From assembly GCA_017591395.1 (NCBI GenBank), contig WEDG01004059.1, positions 1-64,000 of the forward strand: 64,000 bases of DNA, read 5' to 3'. The translations under genes were made by a program, and so were the position numbers. Positions 9,867 through 20,559 of the stretch are shown piece by piece. Numbering within the stretch: the first letter of the stretch is position 1; every line of letters starts with the position of its first letter. Under the pieces are notes generated by a model that was not told where the DNA came from, ran no database searches, and saw nothing but the letters and a program-made list of their open reading frames with translations. This DNA is from Schistocephalus solidus. Lineage: Eukaryota; Platyhelminthes; Cestoda; Diphyllobothriidea; Diphyllobothriidae.

Positions 9867-11730
9867 TGAAAACAAAAATTTTGTGGTCAGAAAACTCAAG
9901 TGGAAGTAAGAAAGACACTGCCAAAGGCAGGTAATCTCTGCAGAAGATTAGGCCAAATATGCTTGGTCCTCGGGTAGAGAAGCCAACAACCTCATTCCAC
10001 ATGCCAATATTAACGGCCTCGATTAAGTCCTCGTACTGTAAAGGGCCAGAAGGTGGAAAACAGCGGACTTCAGGAAGGTTGAAATCACCTGCAATCAAGA
10101 AATACTTAAAATTTCAGTTAGCCGTGGCATGAAATGCCTGTGAGAGACAACGATCGTAATCCTCACTGGAATTGGGTGGGCAATAGACACAGCCAACGAG
10201 TAAAGAATTCATATTCTTTCAGGTCATTCGAGGCAAACAGCTCTCTTTGACCGCAGAAAGTTGCTAATGGTCTAAGGGCTGTAATGCCAGTGCTTGCTTA
10301 ACATAGATACACCTTCCTTTACCACAACTGTCGCGTCGAACATTTCGAATACAATTATAATCCAGAAGAGAGAGTTGGAGTCAACTACGGAAGGTGTTGC
10401 CCATGTTTCAGTTACTATAACAATTTCTGGACAGTAGACGAAAACCAGCGTCTGAAGTGGGCACATTTAATTGAGCGTGGATCTAGATGGTTATTTTTGA
10501 GGAAAAGCAGCTAAGTCATCCAGTTGTTGACGGACCACTGAACGTAGGGAGCGCTTGCTCACGCCTGGTTCTGTAAAAAGGTTTGTGGCATAGCAAGCAC
10601 CTGATGTGGGCGAAAGGGAGTAAGGTTTGGAGCTACAAGATGGACAGGGGAACCTAGCACTAACACAAGCTAGTGGGGCTTGTCCGGGAAACCGGCAGGA
10701 TACTGCGAAGCATTCCTATTAAAGTGATACAGAGGGGGCAGGTTAGTCTTTTAGTACAGCAGGACCTTTCATCTTGGTAGGCAGTTGGGAAAACGACCGT
10801 TGAGGGAATGTGTTGTGGGATGGGGGTGAACTGCCGCGAATGAAACAGAAGTGCCATTCTTGGACGAGAATGCTGGCATCTTTGGTTAAGCAGCCTCAGT
10901 AAAAGGTTTGGGCGGTAGTTCGAATTTGGAGTTAGTGGGTTGGGGTGCTTTGAGGAATAGCAGAAGATCGTAAAGAATTATTTTTCGCGGGGAAGTTAGA
11001 TTTTTTAAGAGTGGTCAACAGTTTAGTCGGACTTGTCTTTGAGCGAACGATCTGCGTTGGTTTACCAGGAGTTACTGGTGAAATTGGTAAGGCGTGGGAA
11101 TAAAAGAAGCATTGATGTCTTGAGATCTCCTGAGATGTCCTTCAGATCTCGATTTCTGTACATAATTTGCTAGGGATTCAGACGGTGAGAGCATAGCTGA
11201 AATTGGATGCGACTTGTTTAACCTGGCGACAGGAGTAGTCATTACTGTGTTGTCGGTAGGCCGTTTAAAATTTATCAATTTTCTCTGCATTTGGGTGAGG
11301 TCAGGAGACACTGAGCAATGCCATTTTGACAGATTTCTCTTCTAATCTCCTTCCTTGACAGTATGAAATAGACTTCTATCAGGGAAAAGAGTGACTAATT
11401 TTCAGGCATTACAACCGAGTGATCGCAGCCACTTAGCGCTTGCAATTCTGAATCGCATGCTACAGCTTTGCAGAAATAAATGTGCACCACGGATAGCACA
11501 TATTTGATTTCGAATATTATGCAGCATAAAATTATGCTTGCTTTTTATCCGTTCTTAAGTTTCAGAGCTCATTACTCCAATGACTTGAGAGCCCTGCTGG
11601 ATAAATGTGTATGAAGTAATAGTCATAGTTCCATGTAGCAGGAGGTCTATTATTTCGTCGGACGACGTCTGATTATTGCAAGACGAGGTGTAGGCTTGAC
11701 CGACCAGAGGATCAAGAGGTTCAAGGTGAA
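9867..11730 (-). mobile_element. LINE A, 5' half with endonuclease (left arm)
   Basis: The minus strand holds the start of an apurinic-type LINE endonuclease. 10466..10272 carries the VFVYCPEIVIVTETWATPS block (the 'D...TETWL' endonuclease motif). 10098..9870 reads IAGDFNLPEVRCFPPSG ('GDFN' catalytic motif), then FDLIF-like GLIFCRDYLPL and the terminal FSDHKIFVFN ('SDH' motif). Upstream, to 11730, lies decayed 5' sequence with short Ser/Pro-rich frames. The endonuclease is cut immediately after SDHKIFVFN by repeat C. The RT half resumes at 3744. Confidence 0.7.
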
Positions 11731-11929
11731 TAAAAGGAATTTACAATTTATAATATCTGGAGAAGGTTGCAAAGTCTCACAAACGCCATTATTCCAATTA
11801 TTCCCATTATTCTTTTACTCAAGGTTGGAGGTAAGGTTGCAGCCTTGCCTCTTTTTGCAAGTCGCATGTGGGACATAGTGAACTACAAGATCTTATTTAG
11901 GTTTAATAACTAGGGAAAATGAGTTAATA

Positions 11930-12470
11930 ATGGACAGCAGTATACTTAAAAAGGCTTATACTGTAGCTTCTTTCGTACAGTAAATAGAAAACGACAAGCC
12001 GTGCACGGATTAAAACCGCATTTGCACAAACTGCAACTAATTTATCCAAATGTTTATTTGGAAGGGTACATGTAATGTGGGACAGAAAACAGATAATTTT
12101 TAATCTGAAAATTAATTGAAATTTCACTGTTATGGCCAATGAGTATGTTAAAAATCAACTGTTCACTGATCTTTAAAAATTGGTCCGCGTGCTCTTGACC
12201 TGTATGTAAGTTTAACTGACAGGGTGGTTATTATCGCAGTCTAGTCGTGAACGTCCCTTATAGATCAGGGCGATGAATTAACACTTCCGTTCTTCCGGGA
12301 GCTTACCTACTTCAAAGGACTTTTGGAATATGAGAGACAGTGGTTCGTACAGTTCGTCAGCAAGTTCTCAAAGTGCTATTGCAGGATTTCTATCCGGCCC
12401 AGGTAACTTGACAGGTTTTATACGGAGTAATGCGGTCCTTAATATTGCTGGTGAAAAGTTTGAATCCTGT
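11930..12470 (-). mobile_element. LINE reverse transcriptase N-terminal remnant
   Basis: On the minus strand the sequence reads FSPAILRTALLRIKPVKLPG, PDRNPAIAL, ELADELYEPLSLIFQKSFEV, GKLPEERK and FIALIYKG. This matches the opening of LINE RT domains ('alr.LkpfKSPGPDgIPa.vLkElA..l..pLs.iF..Sf..G.lP..WK...v.PiyKkG'). In-frame stops follow AIAL and ERKC. The (GGA)n tract at 12478..12675 abuts its upstream end and is translated in this frame as a run of serines. It belongs to a LINE different from A and B. Confidence 0.65.
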
Positions 12471-12477
12471 GTTGTGA

Positions 12478-12675
12478 AGGAGGAGGAGGAGGAGGAGGAG
12501 GAGGAGGAGGAGGAGGAGGAGGAGGAGGAGGAGGAGGAGGGGAGGAGGAGGAGCAGGAGGGAGGAGGAGGAGGAGGAGGAGGAGGAGGAGGAGGAGGAGG
12601 AGGAGGAGGAGGAGGAGGAGGAGGAGGAGGAGGAGGAGGAGGAGGAGGAGGAGGAGGAGGAGGAGGAGGAGGAGG
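12478..12675. repeat. (GGA)n microsatellite, ~200 bp purine tract
   Basis: Almost uninterrupted GGA triplets on the plus strand, with small breaks near 12541..12565 where GGAGGAGC and GGGA variants occur. All bases but one are purines on one strand, so the tract could form triplex (H-DNA) or G-quadruplex structures. Every frame through it is open on both strands (poly-Glu, poly-Gly or poly-Arg-type forward; poly-Ser, poly-Leu or poly-Pro reverse), which creates spurious long ORFs. Confidence 0.95.
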
Positions 12676-13194
12676 AAGGGAAAGGAGGGGAAACATTGGT
12701 TGACAAACGGGTGGAATAGCAGCAAAAGAATAAGGCTCTCGGGTGAAGATGGTCTGAAAGACTTCATTGATATAATGGCATCATGTTCCATTCCGGAGTT
12801 TTGTTTCCGTTTTACACCGCTGTGTGAAAAAAAACATTTTCCGTCCTTATACGGAGTGATTATATATGACAGAGAAGAGGGTGGACTTAAATTTTTAACC
12901 TGGAAGATGCCACTTTTATCAGCATTTATGTCATTGTGCTCGAAACCCTGATAACCTTATTGACATTTTTATGTAAGACTGTAGAAAAGAGAGAAAACCT
13001 AGCCTGAATTTGTTACTTTTGAGTTCCAGTAACGTACTATTAGGTGAGATCTAGTCAAGAATTTTTTTTCAAACCACATTGCATTCACTATGTTCCTGCA
13101 GTCCCTTTGATTGTCATGATTGCCGAGAGTGCGAGATGGTGGCAGGTGAGCATAGGTTCAGTTTTTGTAAATTTTGTAGGCACTACATCCACTG

Positions 13195-14340
13195 AGATCA
13201 TTCAACTTCAACCTGGTGAAGCTTGAAGACCTCCAAATAGAAGACGAGTCCGTTGCTGACCTGCGTATATATATTACTCTGCAGCTTTGAGATGCACCAC
13301 TTCCAGCATCACCAGGTACGCCTTTATGCAACTGGTCCACAGGTACTCCCCGACCTGTGGTTCCAATATCCTACCGTAAGGTAGTGTTTGAAAATTTTCA
13401 CTCTCTGTAGCATCCTGGCATCCGCGCTGGTCACAAACTAACTGCTGACTGCTTTGTCTGGCTGAAGATGAACTCTGAAATTGCCATTTGGACTAGGCAA
13501 CGTTTAGTGTGCCAGAAAAACAAAGTGCATCGCCATAGCTTTTCTCCGTCAAGCAGGTTTGCCGTTCCGGACGTTTAGTTACAACACGTCCACATATACG
13601 GAGTTGGGCCGTTACCACCTTCGTGTGGGCACACACATATTTTCACAGCAGTCGACCGTTTCATGCGATGACCAATTGTGATTCCGATATCGGATACCTC
13701 GGTAGAAAATATCGCCATGGTTTTCCTGAACCACTGGATTGCCAATTTTGGTGTGCCAGCCACCATTAACACTGACCGCGGAAGCCAATTGCAATCTAGT
13801 CTCTTCCGCAAGTCCACTCACCTGCTCGAGTGTGCGATCATTACGACCATGGCATATCACCCTGCTTCCAAAGGCCTCGTGGAACGCCTGCACCATCAAC
13901 TGAAGACAGCACTGATGTCTCACTCCAACACAACTGCGTGGAGTGACAACCTGCCTCTCGTTATTCTGGGTATTTGATCGGCTGTCAAGGAACTTTCATA
14001 CGGTTCACCTCTCCATCTGCCCAGTGAATTTATGCATTCTTCCGTAGTAACCACCAGCATGTCGGATACTTTCGTCCAACAATTGAAACAACGCATCGCT
14101 CAACTGCGTCCAACTCCTACTCGCCTGACACCCAAGCGCGTGTTTGTGCAAGATAAACTTAAATCGGCTCCATTTGTCTTCGTCGGGCACGACGCAGTTC
14201 GCAAGCCTCTTTGTTCCCCTTTGATGGCCCTCACAAGGTGCTTCAATGGATGGACAAGTATTACGTCATTCAGAAGGCTGACAAGACTGACAGAGTCTTC
14301 ATCGACAGACTCACGGTAGCCTACCTTTAGTGCATCCATC
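13195..14340 (+). pseudogene. Ty3/Gypsy retrotransposon integrase remnant
   Basis: The plus strand shows, in order, the linker before integrase (ESVADLRIYITLQL, PLPASPGTPLCNWSTGTPRP, SYRKVVFENFHSL) and the zinc-binding region remnant with ARKTKC and HR. The catalytic core follows, with AVDRFMR, NTDRGSQLQSSLF (second catalytic Asp) and TTMAYHPASKGLVERLHHQLK (third catalytic acidic residue in 'HPASNGLVER'). A distal part reads AWSDNLPLVILGI and SYGSPLHLPSEF. Stops occur within the zinc region and after VILGI. No LTRs, protease or RT were found nearby, so this is a broken fragment. The reading resembles Gypsy elements common in flukes and tapeworms. Confidence 0.8.
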
Positions 14341-14627
14341 CATCCAACTCCCCCGCGCCGTCACCACACAATCCACCTATGTTGGTCCCTTCCACTCAAC
14401 CATCACACTTAACCACCCCACTCACACATTTTGCTACTCCTTTCCCACCACAATGCATTTCCTCTCGTTCTGGTAGACATATCCACTTTCTTGCGAATTT
14501 TAAGGAATTTGTCGTGTAATTTTTGCATTTTATATAGAGCATTGTTTTTGTACAAAAAATGCTCTGGTTGGGCAGTTGTGTAGGTATTTCCACAATTTAT
14601 ATGTTTGTATTTTTCTTGTTTATCTGA

Positions 14628-15125
14628 ACCTTTATAATAATAATAATAATAGTTGTATTTAATGCCGGTTTACAGGCATTGTCAGATGAAATATTCAGTG
14701 GGTAGAGGCTGGCAGTGAAAAAAACTCCTGAATATATATCATTATAAATGTTTTTCCTATCTTTATGTTATTCAGGAGAAAAAACTGCCGCCTGTAAGGA
14801 TGATAGCAATTCAGATCAGGGAAGGGCTAACACAATTGCAGTCTGTATGCAGTCTGTATGCAGTCTCTCTGTCTTTGCTAGGAACCGGGATTCTGCCCCA
14901 GGCAAGAAAGCATCCTTGTACGGTTGCTCACTGTCTGCCGAAGAATTCAGTGGGTGCAGGCTGCAGAGACGGTGCCGTATCCCTCAAGGTAACACCTGGG
15001 ATCTGGTTCAGATGCCGCGCACTCCGTCGGACAGGAAAACAGATTCTACCGTGTCGGTGCCCAGAATTCTTGGAAACTGTTGTGAATGCAAAAAACTAGT
15101 AAAAGTTATATTAAACAAAGAAAAA
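14628..15125 (-). mobile_element. Repeat C (LINE 3' tail), spacer copy
   Basis: This is the longest copy of the family. It begins with (taa)n at about 14634, then 'ttgtatttaatgccggtttacaggca'. It includes a short internal tandem of 'agtctgtatgc' (about 14839..14870) and ends near 'ttaaacaaagaaaaa' at about 15125. The end block 'cccagaattc.tgg' is shared with the 60515..60960 copy. It lies in the spacer between the two arms, so it is a separate insertion from the arm copies. It has no coding capacity that I believe. Confidence 0.6.
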
Positions 15126-15569
15126 CTCCGTTGGATTTTTATATTATGTACGCTTGTTTAAATTTTATAAGAAATACACACAGTGAACTTCAACCCGCAA
15201 CTGGGACGTCTCCTGTTTCCGCTGCTGCATGTCACCAGCGCTCTCTTAATTGTGCGGATCTGTCTCAATTATTTGCAGTCAATTGCAACGATTGATCGTC
15301 ATTCCTCGCTCGCATTCCATCAGACGTCATCTCAATTAAAATCCTGACTCTGAACATTGTACTTGGTGCATAGGTTTCTGGATCTAGTGTAGAGCCTATT
15401 ACAATCCTCAACAACACTTGCTATCTAAGAAGGCTATGTTTTCGGGAGTCTGCATTCTAACAATCCTCGGTCGTTTTTACCATCCTTTTGTCGTTTGTAG
15501 TTTAGACACACAATTTCCTACTATGTGTTAGTTTTTTGTACACCTTAGTTCTTCGTCGTTTCAACCCTT
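15126..15569. other. No gene recognised
   Basis: Short plus-strand open stretches only; nothing recognised. The right arm of the inverted repeat begins near the end of this interval. Confidence 0.3.
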
Positions 15570-17439
15570 GTCTACACTAAAACCTTCAAACTCTTCATCC
15601 TCTGGTCAGTCAAGCCTGCATTTCGTCCTGCAATAATCGACTTTGTCTGACGAAACAATAGATCTCCTGCTAGATGGAACTATGACTAGTACTTCCGACA
15701 AAGTTATCCAGTAGACCTCTAAAGTCATTGGAGAAGTTAGCTCCGAAACTGAAGAACGGATAAAACGCAAGCAGAACTTTATGCTGCATAATATTCCGAA
15801 TCACATACCTGCTATCGATGGTGCACGTTTATTTCTACAAATCTGTAGCTTTTTATTCAGAATTGCACACGCTAAGCGACTGCGATCGCTCAGTCTTAAT
15901 GCCCCAATATAAGTAACTCTCTTTCCCATGATAGAAGTCTATTTCATACTGTCAAGGAAGAAGACTTGTAGAGAAATCTGTCAAAAATGACATTGTTCAC
16001 TTATCCCTGACCTCACTTAAATGCAGAGAAACTTAATAAATTTTAAACATCCGACCGGCAACACAGTAATGACTACTCCTGTCGCCATGTTGAACAGGTC
16101 GCATCCAATTTCATCTACGGTCTTGCCGCCTGAACCCCTAGCAAATTCTGTACGGGAACCGAGATCTTAAGGGCATCTCGGGAGATGTCAAGACAACAAT
16201 ACTTCTTTTATTCCCCCACCTTACCAATTTAATCAGTAACTCCTGGTTACCCAACGCAGATCGTTAGCTCAAAAAAAATCCGACATAACCCTCGGCCACT
16301 TCAAAATAAAAAAAAACTAGCTTCTCCACGAAAATATACTACTTTACTATCGCCTGCTACTCCCCAAAGCGCTCCCAACCCACCAAACTTCAATTTCCAA
16401 CTACCGCCTAAACCTATTTCTGAGGTTGCTTAACCAAACATGCTAGCATTCTTGTCAAAAAAGGCTCCTCTGTTCCATTCGCGGTAGAGCACTCCCATTC
16501 TACAACACATTCCCTCCACGATCGTTTTCCCAACTGACTCCCAAGATTAAACGTCCTGTTGTACTATTAGACTCACATGCCACTATGTGTCCTTTTAAAA
16601 AGAATTCTTGCAGTGCACTGCCGGTTTCCCGGACAAGACCCCCTAGCTAGTGGTAGTGCTAGGTTCACCTGTCCATCTTGTAGCTCCACACCTTACTCCC
16701 TTTAGCCCACATCAGGCGTTTGCTATGCCACAAACCTTTACCAGAACCGGCCGCGAGCAAGCGCTCCCTACGTTCAGTGGTCCGTCAACAACTGGATGAC
16801 TTAGCTGCTTTCCCTCAAAAATAACCATCTAGATCCACGCTCAATAAAATGTGCCCACTTCAGATGCTGGTTTACGTATACTGTCCAGATATTGTTATAG
16901 TAACTGAAACATGGGCAACCCCTTCCGTAGTCGACTCAAAACTCCCTCTTCTAGGTTATAATTGTATTCGAAATGGTCATCGTGACAGTTGTGGTATAGG
17001 AAGGTGTATCTATATTAAGCAAGCACTGGCATTACAGCCCTTAGACCATTAGCAACTTTCTGCGGTCAAAGAGAGCTATTTGCCTTGAATTACCTGAAAG
17101 AATATGAATTCTTTACTCGTTGGCTGTGTCTATTGCCCACTCAATGCAGTGAGGATAACGACCTTTGACCCTCACAGGCATTTCATGCCGCGGCTGACTA
17201 GAAGTTTAAGTATTTCTTAATTGCAGCTGATTTCAACCTTCCTGAAGTCCGCTGTTTTCCACCTTCCGGCTCTTTAAAATACGAGGATTTACTCAAGGGC
17301 GTAGATATCAGCATGGGGAAATAGATTGCTGGCTTCCCTACCCGAGGATCAAGCATATTTGACCTAATATTCTGCAGCTTTTACCTGCCTTTGACATTGT
17401 CTTTCTTACTCCCGCTTGAGTTTTCTGACCACAAAATTT
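15570..17439 (+). mobile_element. LINE A, 5' half with endonuclease (right arm)
   Basis: Mirror of 9867..11730. The plus-strand frame 16849..17052 reads LVYVYCPDIVIVTETWATPS (endonuclease TETW block). About 17225..17440 contains the GDFN-type block, here damaged (ADFNLPEVRCFPPSGS), and ends at FSDHKIFVFN. Divergence from the left copy is visible, for example GDFN changed to ADFN. Several stops are present; inactive. Confidence 0.65.
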
Positions 17440-17835
17440 TTGTTTTCAATAGTGCGTGGCATCTGAGCCCGATCTCAGTTATTTTCGTGAGGGCGATGAC
17501 GCCGTCTCTCAGCCCACAACTGGTTAATTCTTCGGCAGACAGCGAGTATTTGTACACGGATTAGCTCTTGCCTGCATCAGAATCCCGGCCCCTTAAAAAA
17601 GACAGGAGATTTACCAATACACTGCACTTGTGCTTGTCCTTCCCCGATCTGAACTTCTATCTTCCTGCGAGGAGCATTTTTTTCCTGAATAAGATAAATT
17701 TAGGAATAACTCTAGTAACGTTATACATCTATGAGTTTTTTTATTGTAAGACTGATCTCGACTGCATCTTTCATCTGATATTGCCTGTAAATCGGCATTA
17801 AATACAATTATTTATTTATTTATTTAGGTTTTCCT
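17440..17835 (+). mobile_element. Repeat C (LINE 3' tail), right-arm copy
   Basis: Reverse complement of the 9490..9866 copy and almost identical to it, differing mainly in homopolymer lengths. It ends with 'ggcattaaatacaattatttatttatttattt' at about 17793..17825, showing the 3' microsatellite. It directly follows the truncated endonuclease of LINE A. Confidence 0.65.
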
Positions 17836-19569
17836 GGGCTCTGTGTTGGTAAAAATATTTTCTATAACTTTTTTTTAATCTCCTGTCTACCTATTGAAGA
17901 CAATCATTTCAATCCGTCTCCTGTCGAAAGATTCTTCAGAGGACAGAACCGCTTAGGCACGTTTTTCGTAGTTAATTAAAAGATTTCCCAATATTCGTTC
18001 ACATATCATAATGCATCCATTCATTTTTCCTATACAATCGCCGAGTTCATTGTCTCAATTTACCTGCCAGACATTTCTTGTCGACTTTGAGCTGCCTTTC
18101 AGGACGGTTACCAATGTTTAGTTCAAAAATTATTTTTGAGTTTGTTGAGTTCACTCAACAGGTTTTTTCCACATTTCCATAATTTAACTTGATTTTGCAT
18201 AAATTGTGGCTTGAATTGATTGCCTGGCGATATGACATTGATAAGTATGACTGGAGTTCTCAACAAAAAGTGTTTTTGTCGTCGAGCACTCACTCCATTC
18301 CATAGTGCATGTCCTTTGTTTTTTCCTATATTTAAGGTCTCCAGTTCGGCTTTAAGCACCTTCCATTTGATTTTCACTTGCACACAATAGTCCGGTTTAA
18401 CAATACCTTTATGATCTGGACTCCTTATGCTGTTCGAACCAGTCGAAGGTCCCTTTGAAGTTCGTTTTGCAAAACTACTTTCAAGGGCCTTTATTTCTTC
18501 GTTTGCGAGTTTGAGTTATCTTTTCTGTCAAATTGGAAATGTTTCCACAACTTAATTGTTTCATTCTCTCTTATTATTTCACTCAAATACTCATGTTTCT
18601 TCGTGGTATCACCATTTATTCTAGATCTGGCATTTTCGTTGGTCTATCCACAAAGTCCATGAACGTTTATCCATTTTAATCTCCACCGCAAATCCGTTCA
18701 GCGGGTTCTGCTTGATAATTTGTCTGGCCGATAGTGGGGTGTCCCCAGAAGGGACTTAAACGCTATTGAGATGCGGGTTCATGAGGGTTTGTGCTGCAAA
18801 TCTGGCTCTATATTTATACGTATTTCCGATGGACGATAACCCGTCTAAATTGGGCTCAGAATTTCGGGGAAGAACAAAGACATTTGTGAATTTATTTTAC
18901 TGACCTCACCAATCATCTAGTCATTCCGTACCCTTAGTGAAGCTTTTCTTTGGAATCACGCAATCCTAGCTTTCTTGTAAAAAACGTTTGAAGTAAATAA
19001 GATTTTCTGAGTGCATGCTAGAAATGTTGACTATTTTGAAGTCTAAGTTGCAGGTATGGGGATTATTACTCCACGAATTGATTTAAGCGCAAATATTCTA
19101 AAGGCCTTTAGCAAGTTCTTAAACAGAATAGGTTATTATAATATTCCATCCCACATATTCCACATTAACCATGCTACTGGTGTTTGACCACACCTGGAGT
19201 ACTGATCAAAATAATGGTACTCTTACCTCATACTTAACATAAATAATTCAGAAACCTACAAAGCTAATTAACAAATCTTGTTCGTTTGCGTCGAAAAAAA
19301 AAAACAACAAATCTACATCATCGCGCATTTTTGGAAGGCGTACGGTGTACAGACTACGTTAAAATGTCCACTGTTCATTTTCCCTTTCTGATACAGCAGC
19401 ACTCGTATCTAGGTTCGTGCTCGCCCCGATAGGCTATTTAATTTCCATCTATGAGTTTGAATTAATTAGTAGGGAAAAGTGGCAGCACAAATTTTCAGAA
19501 GTGTTAAGTCGCCCGATAAGATTTGCAGAACTGACGTGCAACAGACATTCAAATGTTAGGTAATCGGCT
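17836..19569. other. Unassigned block inside the inverted-repeat core (right)
   Basis: Mirror of 7751..9489. It holds a minus-strand 86-residue frame (18383..18123) that is Lys- and Asn-rich and matches no family I know. Nothing else was recognised. Confidence 0.35.
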
Positions 19570-20240
19570 CAAGGGAGTTAAAGTGCATGATAATTAGCGG
19601 TGTTAAATGGATGAAACGGGCAACTGAGTTCCAATTTAACGTAAAGGTGAGTGCCAGTATTTTTACAGAACTGCATGATTAGATGTGAGGCCTTCAATGC
19701 AATTAAAGTAAATTCATCGTATTGAAGGGAATAGGCATGGGCCTTTGAGTACCCTATTTGTAACGTGAACTTAAGTGCGGTGTACAAAGAAACGATGAGG
19801 GTTGCAAAATTTTAAATGCGATCACAAATGTGGCAAGTCATGTGTGAGTCTCAAGGGTTTAGTTAAATCCCTCATCGCTGGGCTCATTTGAGAGCATAAA
19901 ACTGTCAAGTTTCCTTTTAAAGCTTTCCAGTGATGGTGACATCACAATGTCTACAGGAAGGGCATTTCGTGGTTTGACCGCTCTGACAGAGAAGGATAAA
20001 TTGCGTACATCCAGTCCCGCCTGCTGGACGTGCAGTTTCAATGTATGACTTTGAGATGGGTCGTGGCAGCAAATTCAAAGAAATCCAATAATTCCAGAGA
20101 GCAATCTAATCTCTTCATAATGTGGAATGTCTGCAGGTGATCCCCGCGCATTTGCCTATAACTCAAAGGGAACAGATTCAGATTCGTTATATGGTTTGAA
20201 AATGGCAAGCAGCTTTGACGCCGAACCATTTTGTTGACTC
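19570..20240 (-). mobile_element. LINE B 3' fragment (right arm)
   Basis: Minus-strand frames 20229..20038 and 20041..19859 give MVRRQSCLPFSNHITNLNLF, LSYRQMRGDHLQTFHIM and DFFEFAATTHLK. These are followed by VRNLSFSVRAVKP and MSPSLESFKRKLDSFML, the C-terminal end of a LINE B RT. A one-base shift near 20040 breaks the frame. The fragment faces the larger LINE B copy at 20560..23544. Confidence 0.7.
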
Positions 20241-20559
20241 TCCTTTTTACTCAAGGCGCGCAGCTTGTTTTTAAAAGCTAACTGAAAATTCTATTTTTTC
20301 CGGATTTCCTCGTCCCAAGCCTAAATTACTTTCTGATTTTCGGATAAAACTTTGCATTTTTAATACTCTATCACCTGCTTATACCTTTGATGCTCGTCCT
20401 TTCCTACAGGCGTGAACCTTTAGAGTCAACTTTTTCACCCGACAGCCTCATTATTAGTCAGGTGGATCTGTTATGCTAAGACATTTTCTCAAGCGCGTAT
20501 AAAGGTCCTTGGTTAAAACTTTTGAAAAAACATTTGTCGCAGAAAATCAATTGCCTGAT

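Larger units (their letters stand above)
1262..11730. repeat. Left arm of a giant inverted repeat (~10.5 kb)
   Basis: This block is the reverse complement of about 15570..25993. Matching landmarks run along its whole length: 1385..1402 with 25860..25877; 2760..2783 with 24498..24521; 5883..5918 with 21373..21408; 9521..9540 with 17783..17800; 11357..11382 with 15930..15955. By eye the middle (about 3745..9860) is nearly identical, with a few single-base and homopolymer differences. The outer part (1262..3740) and inner part (9870..11730) differ more, at roughly one base in ten. Boundaries are estimates to about 50 bp. Both arms hold the same nested retrotransposons. Confidence 0.85.

Noticed and set aside
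12330..12791. Long open frames across the purine tract on both strands (129, 112, 133 and 85 residues)
   Set aside because: They exist only because a GGA repeat has no stop in any frame; the composition is poly-Glu, poly-Ser, poly-Leu or poly-Pro.
14748..15161. 137-residue plus-strand frame
   Set aside because: Lies antisense within repeat C, a LINE tail; not matched by the other copies of the repeat.
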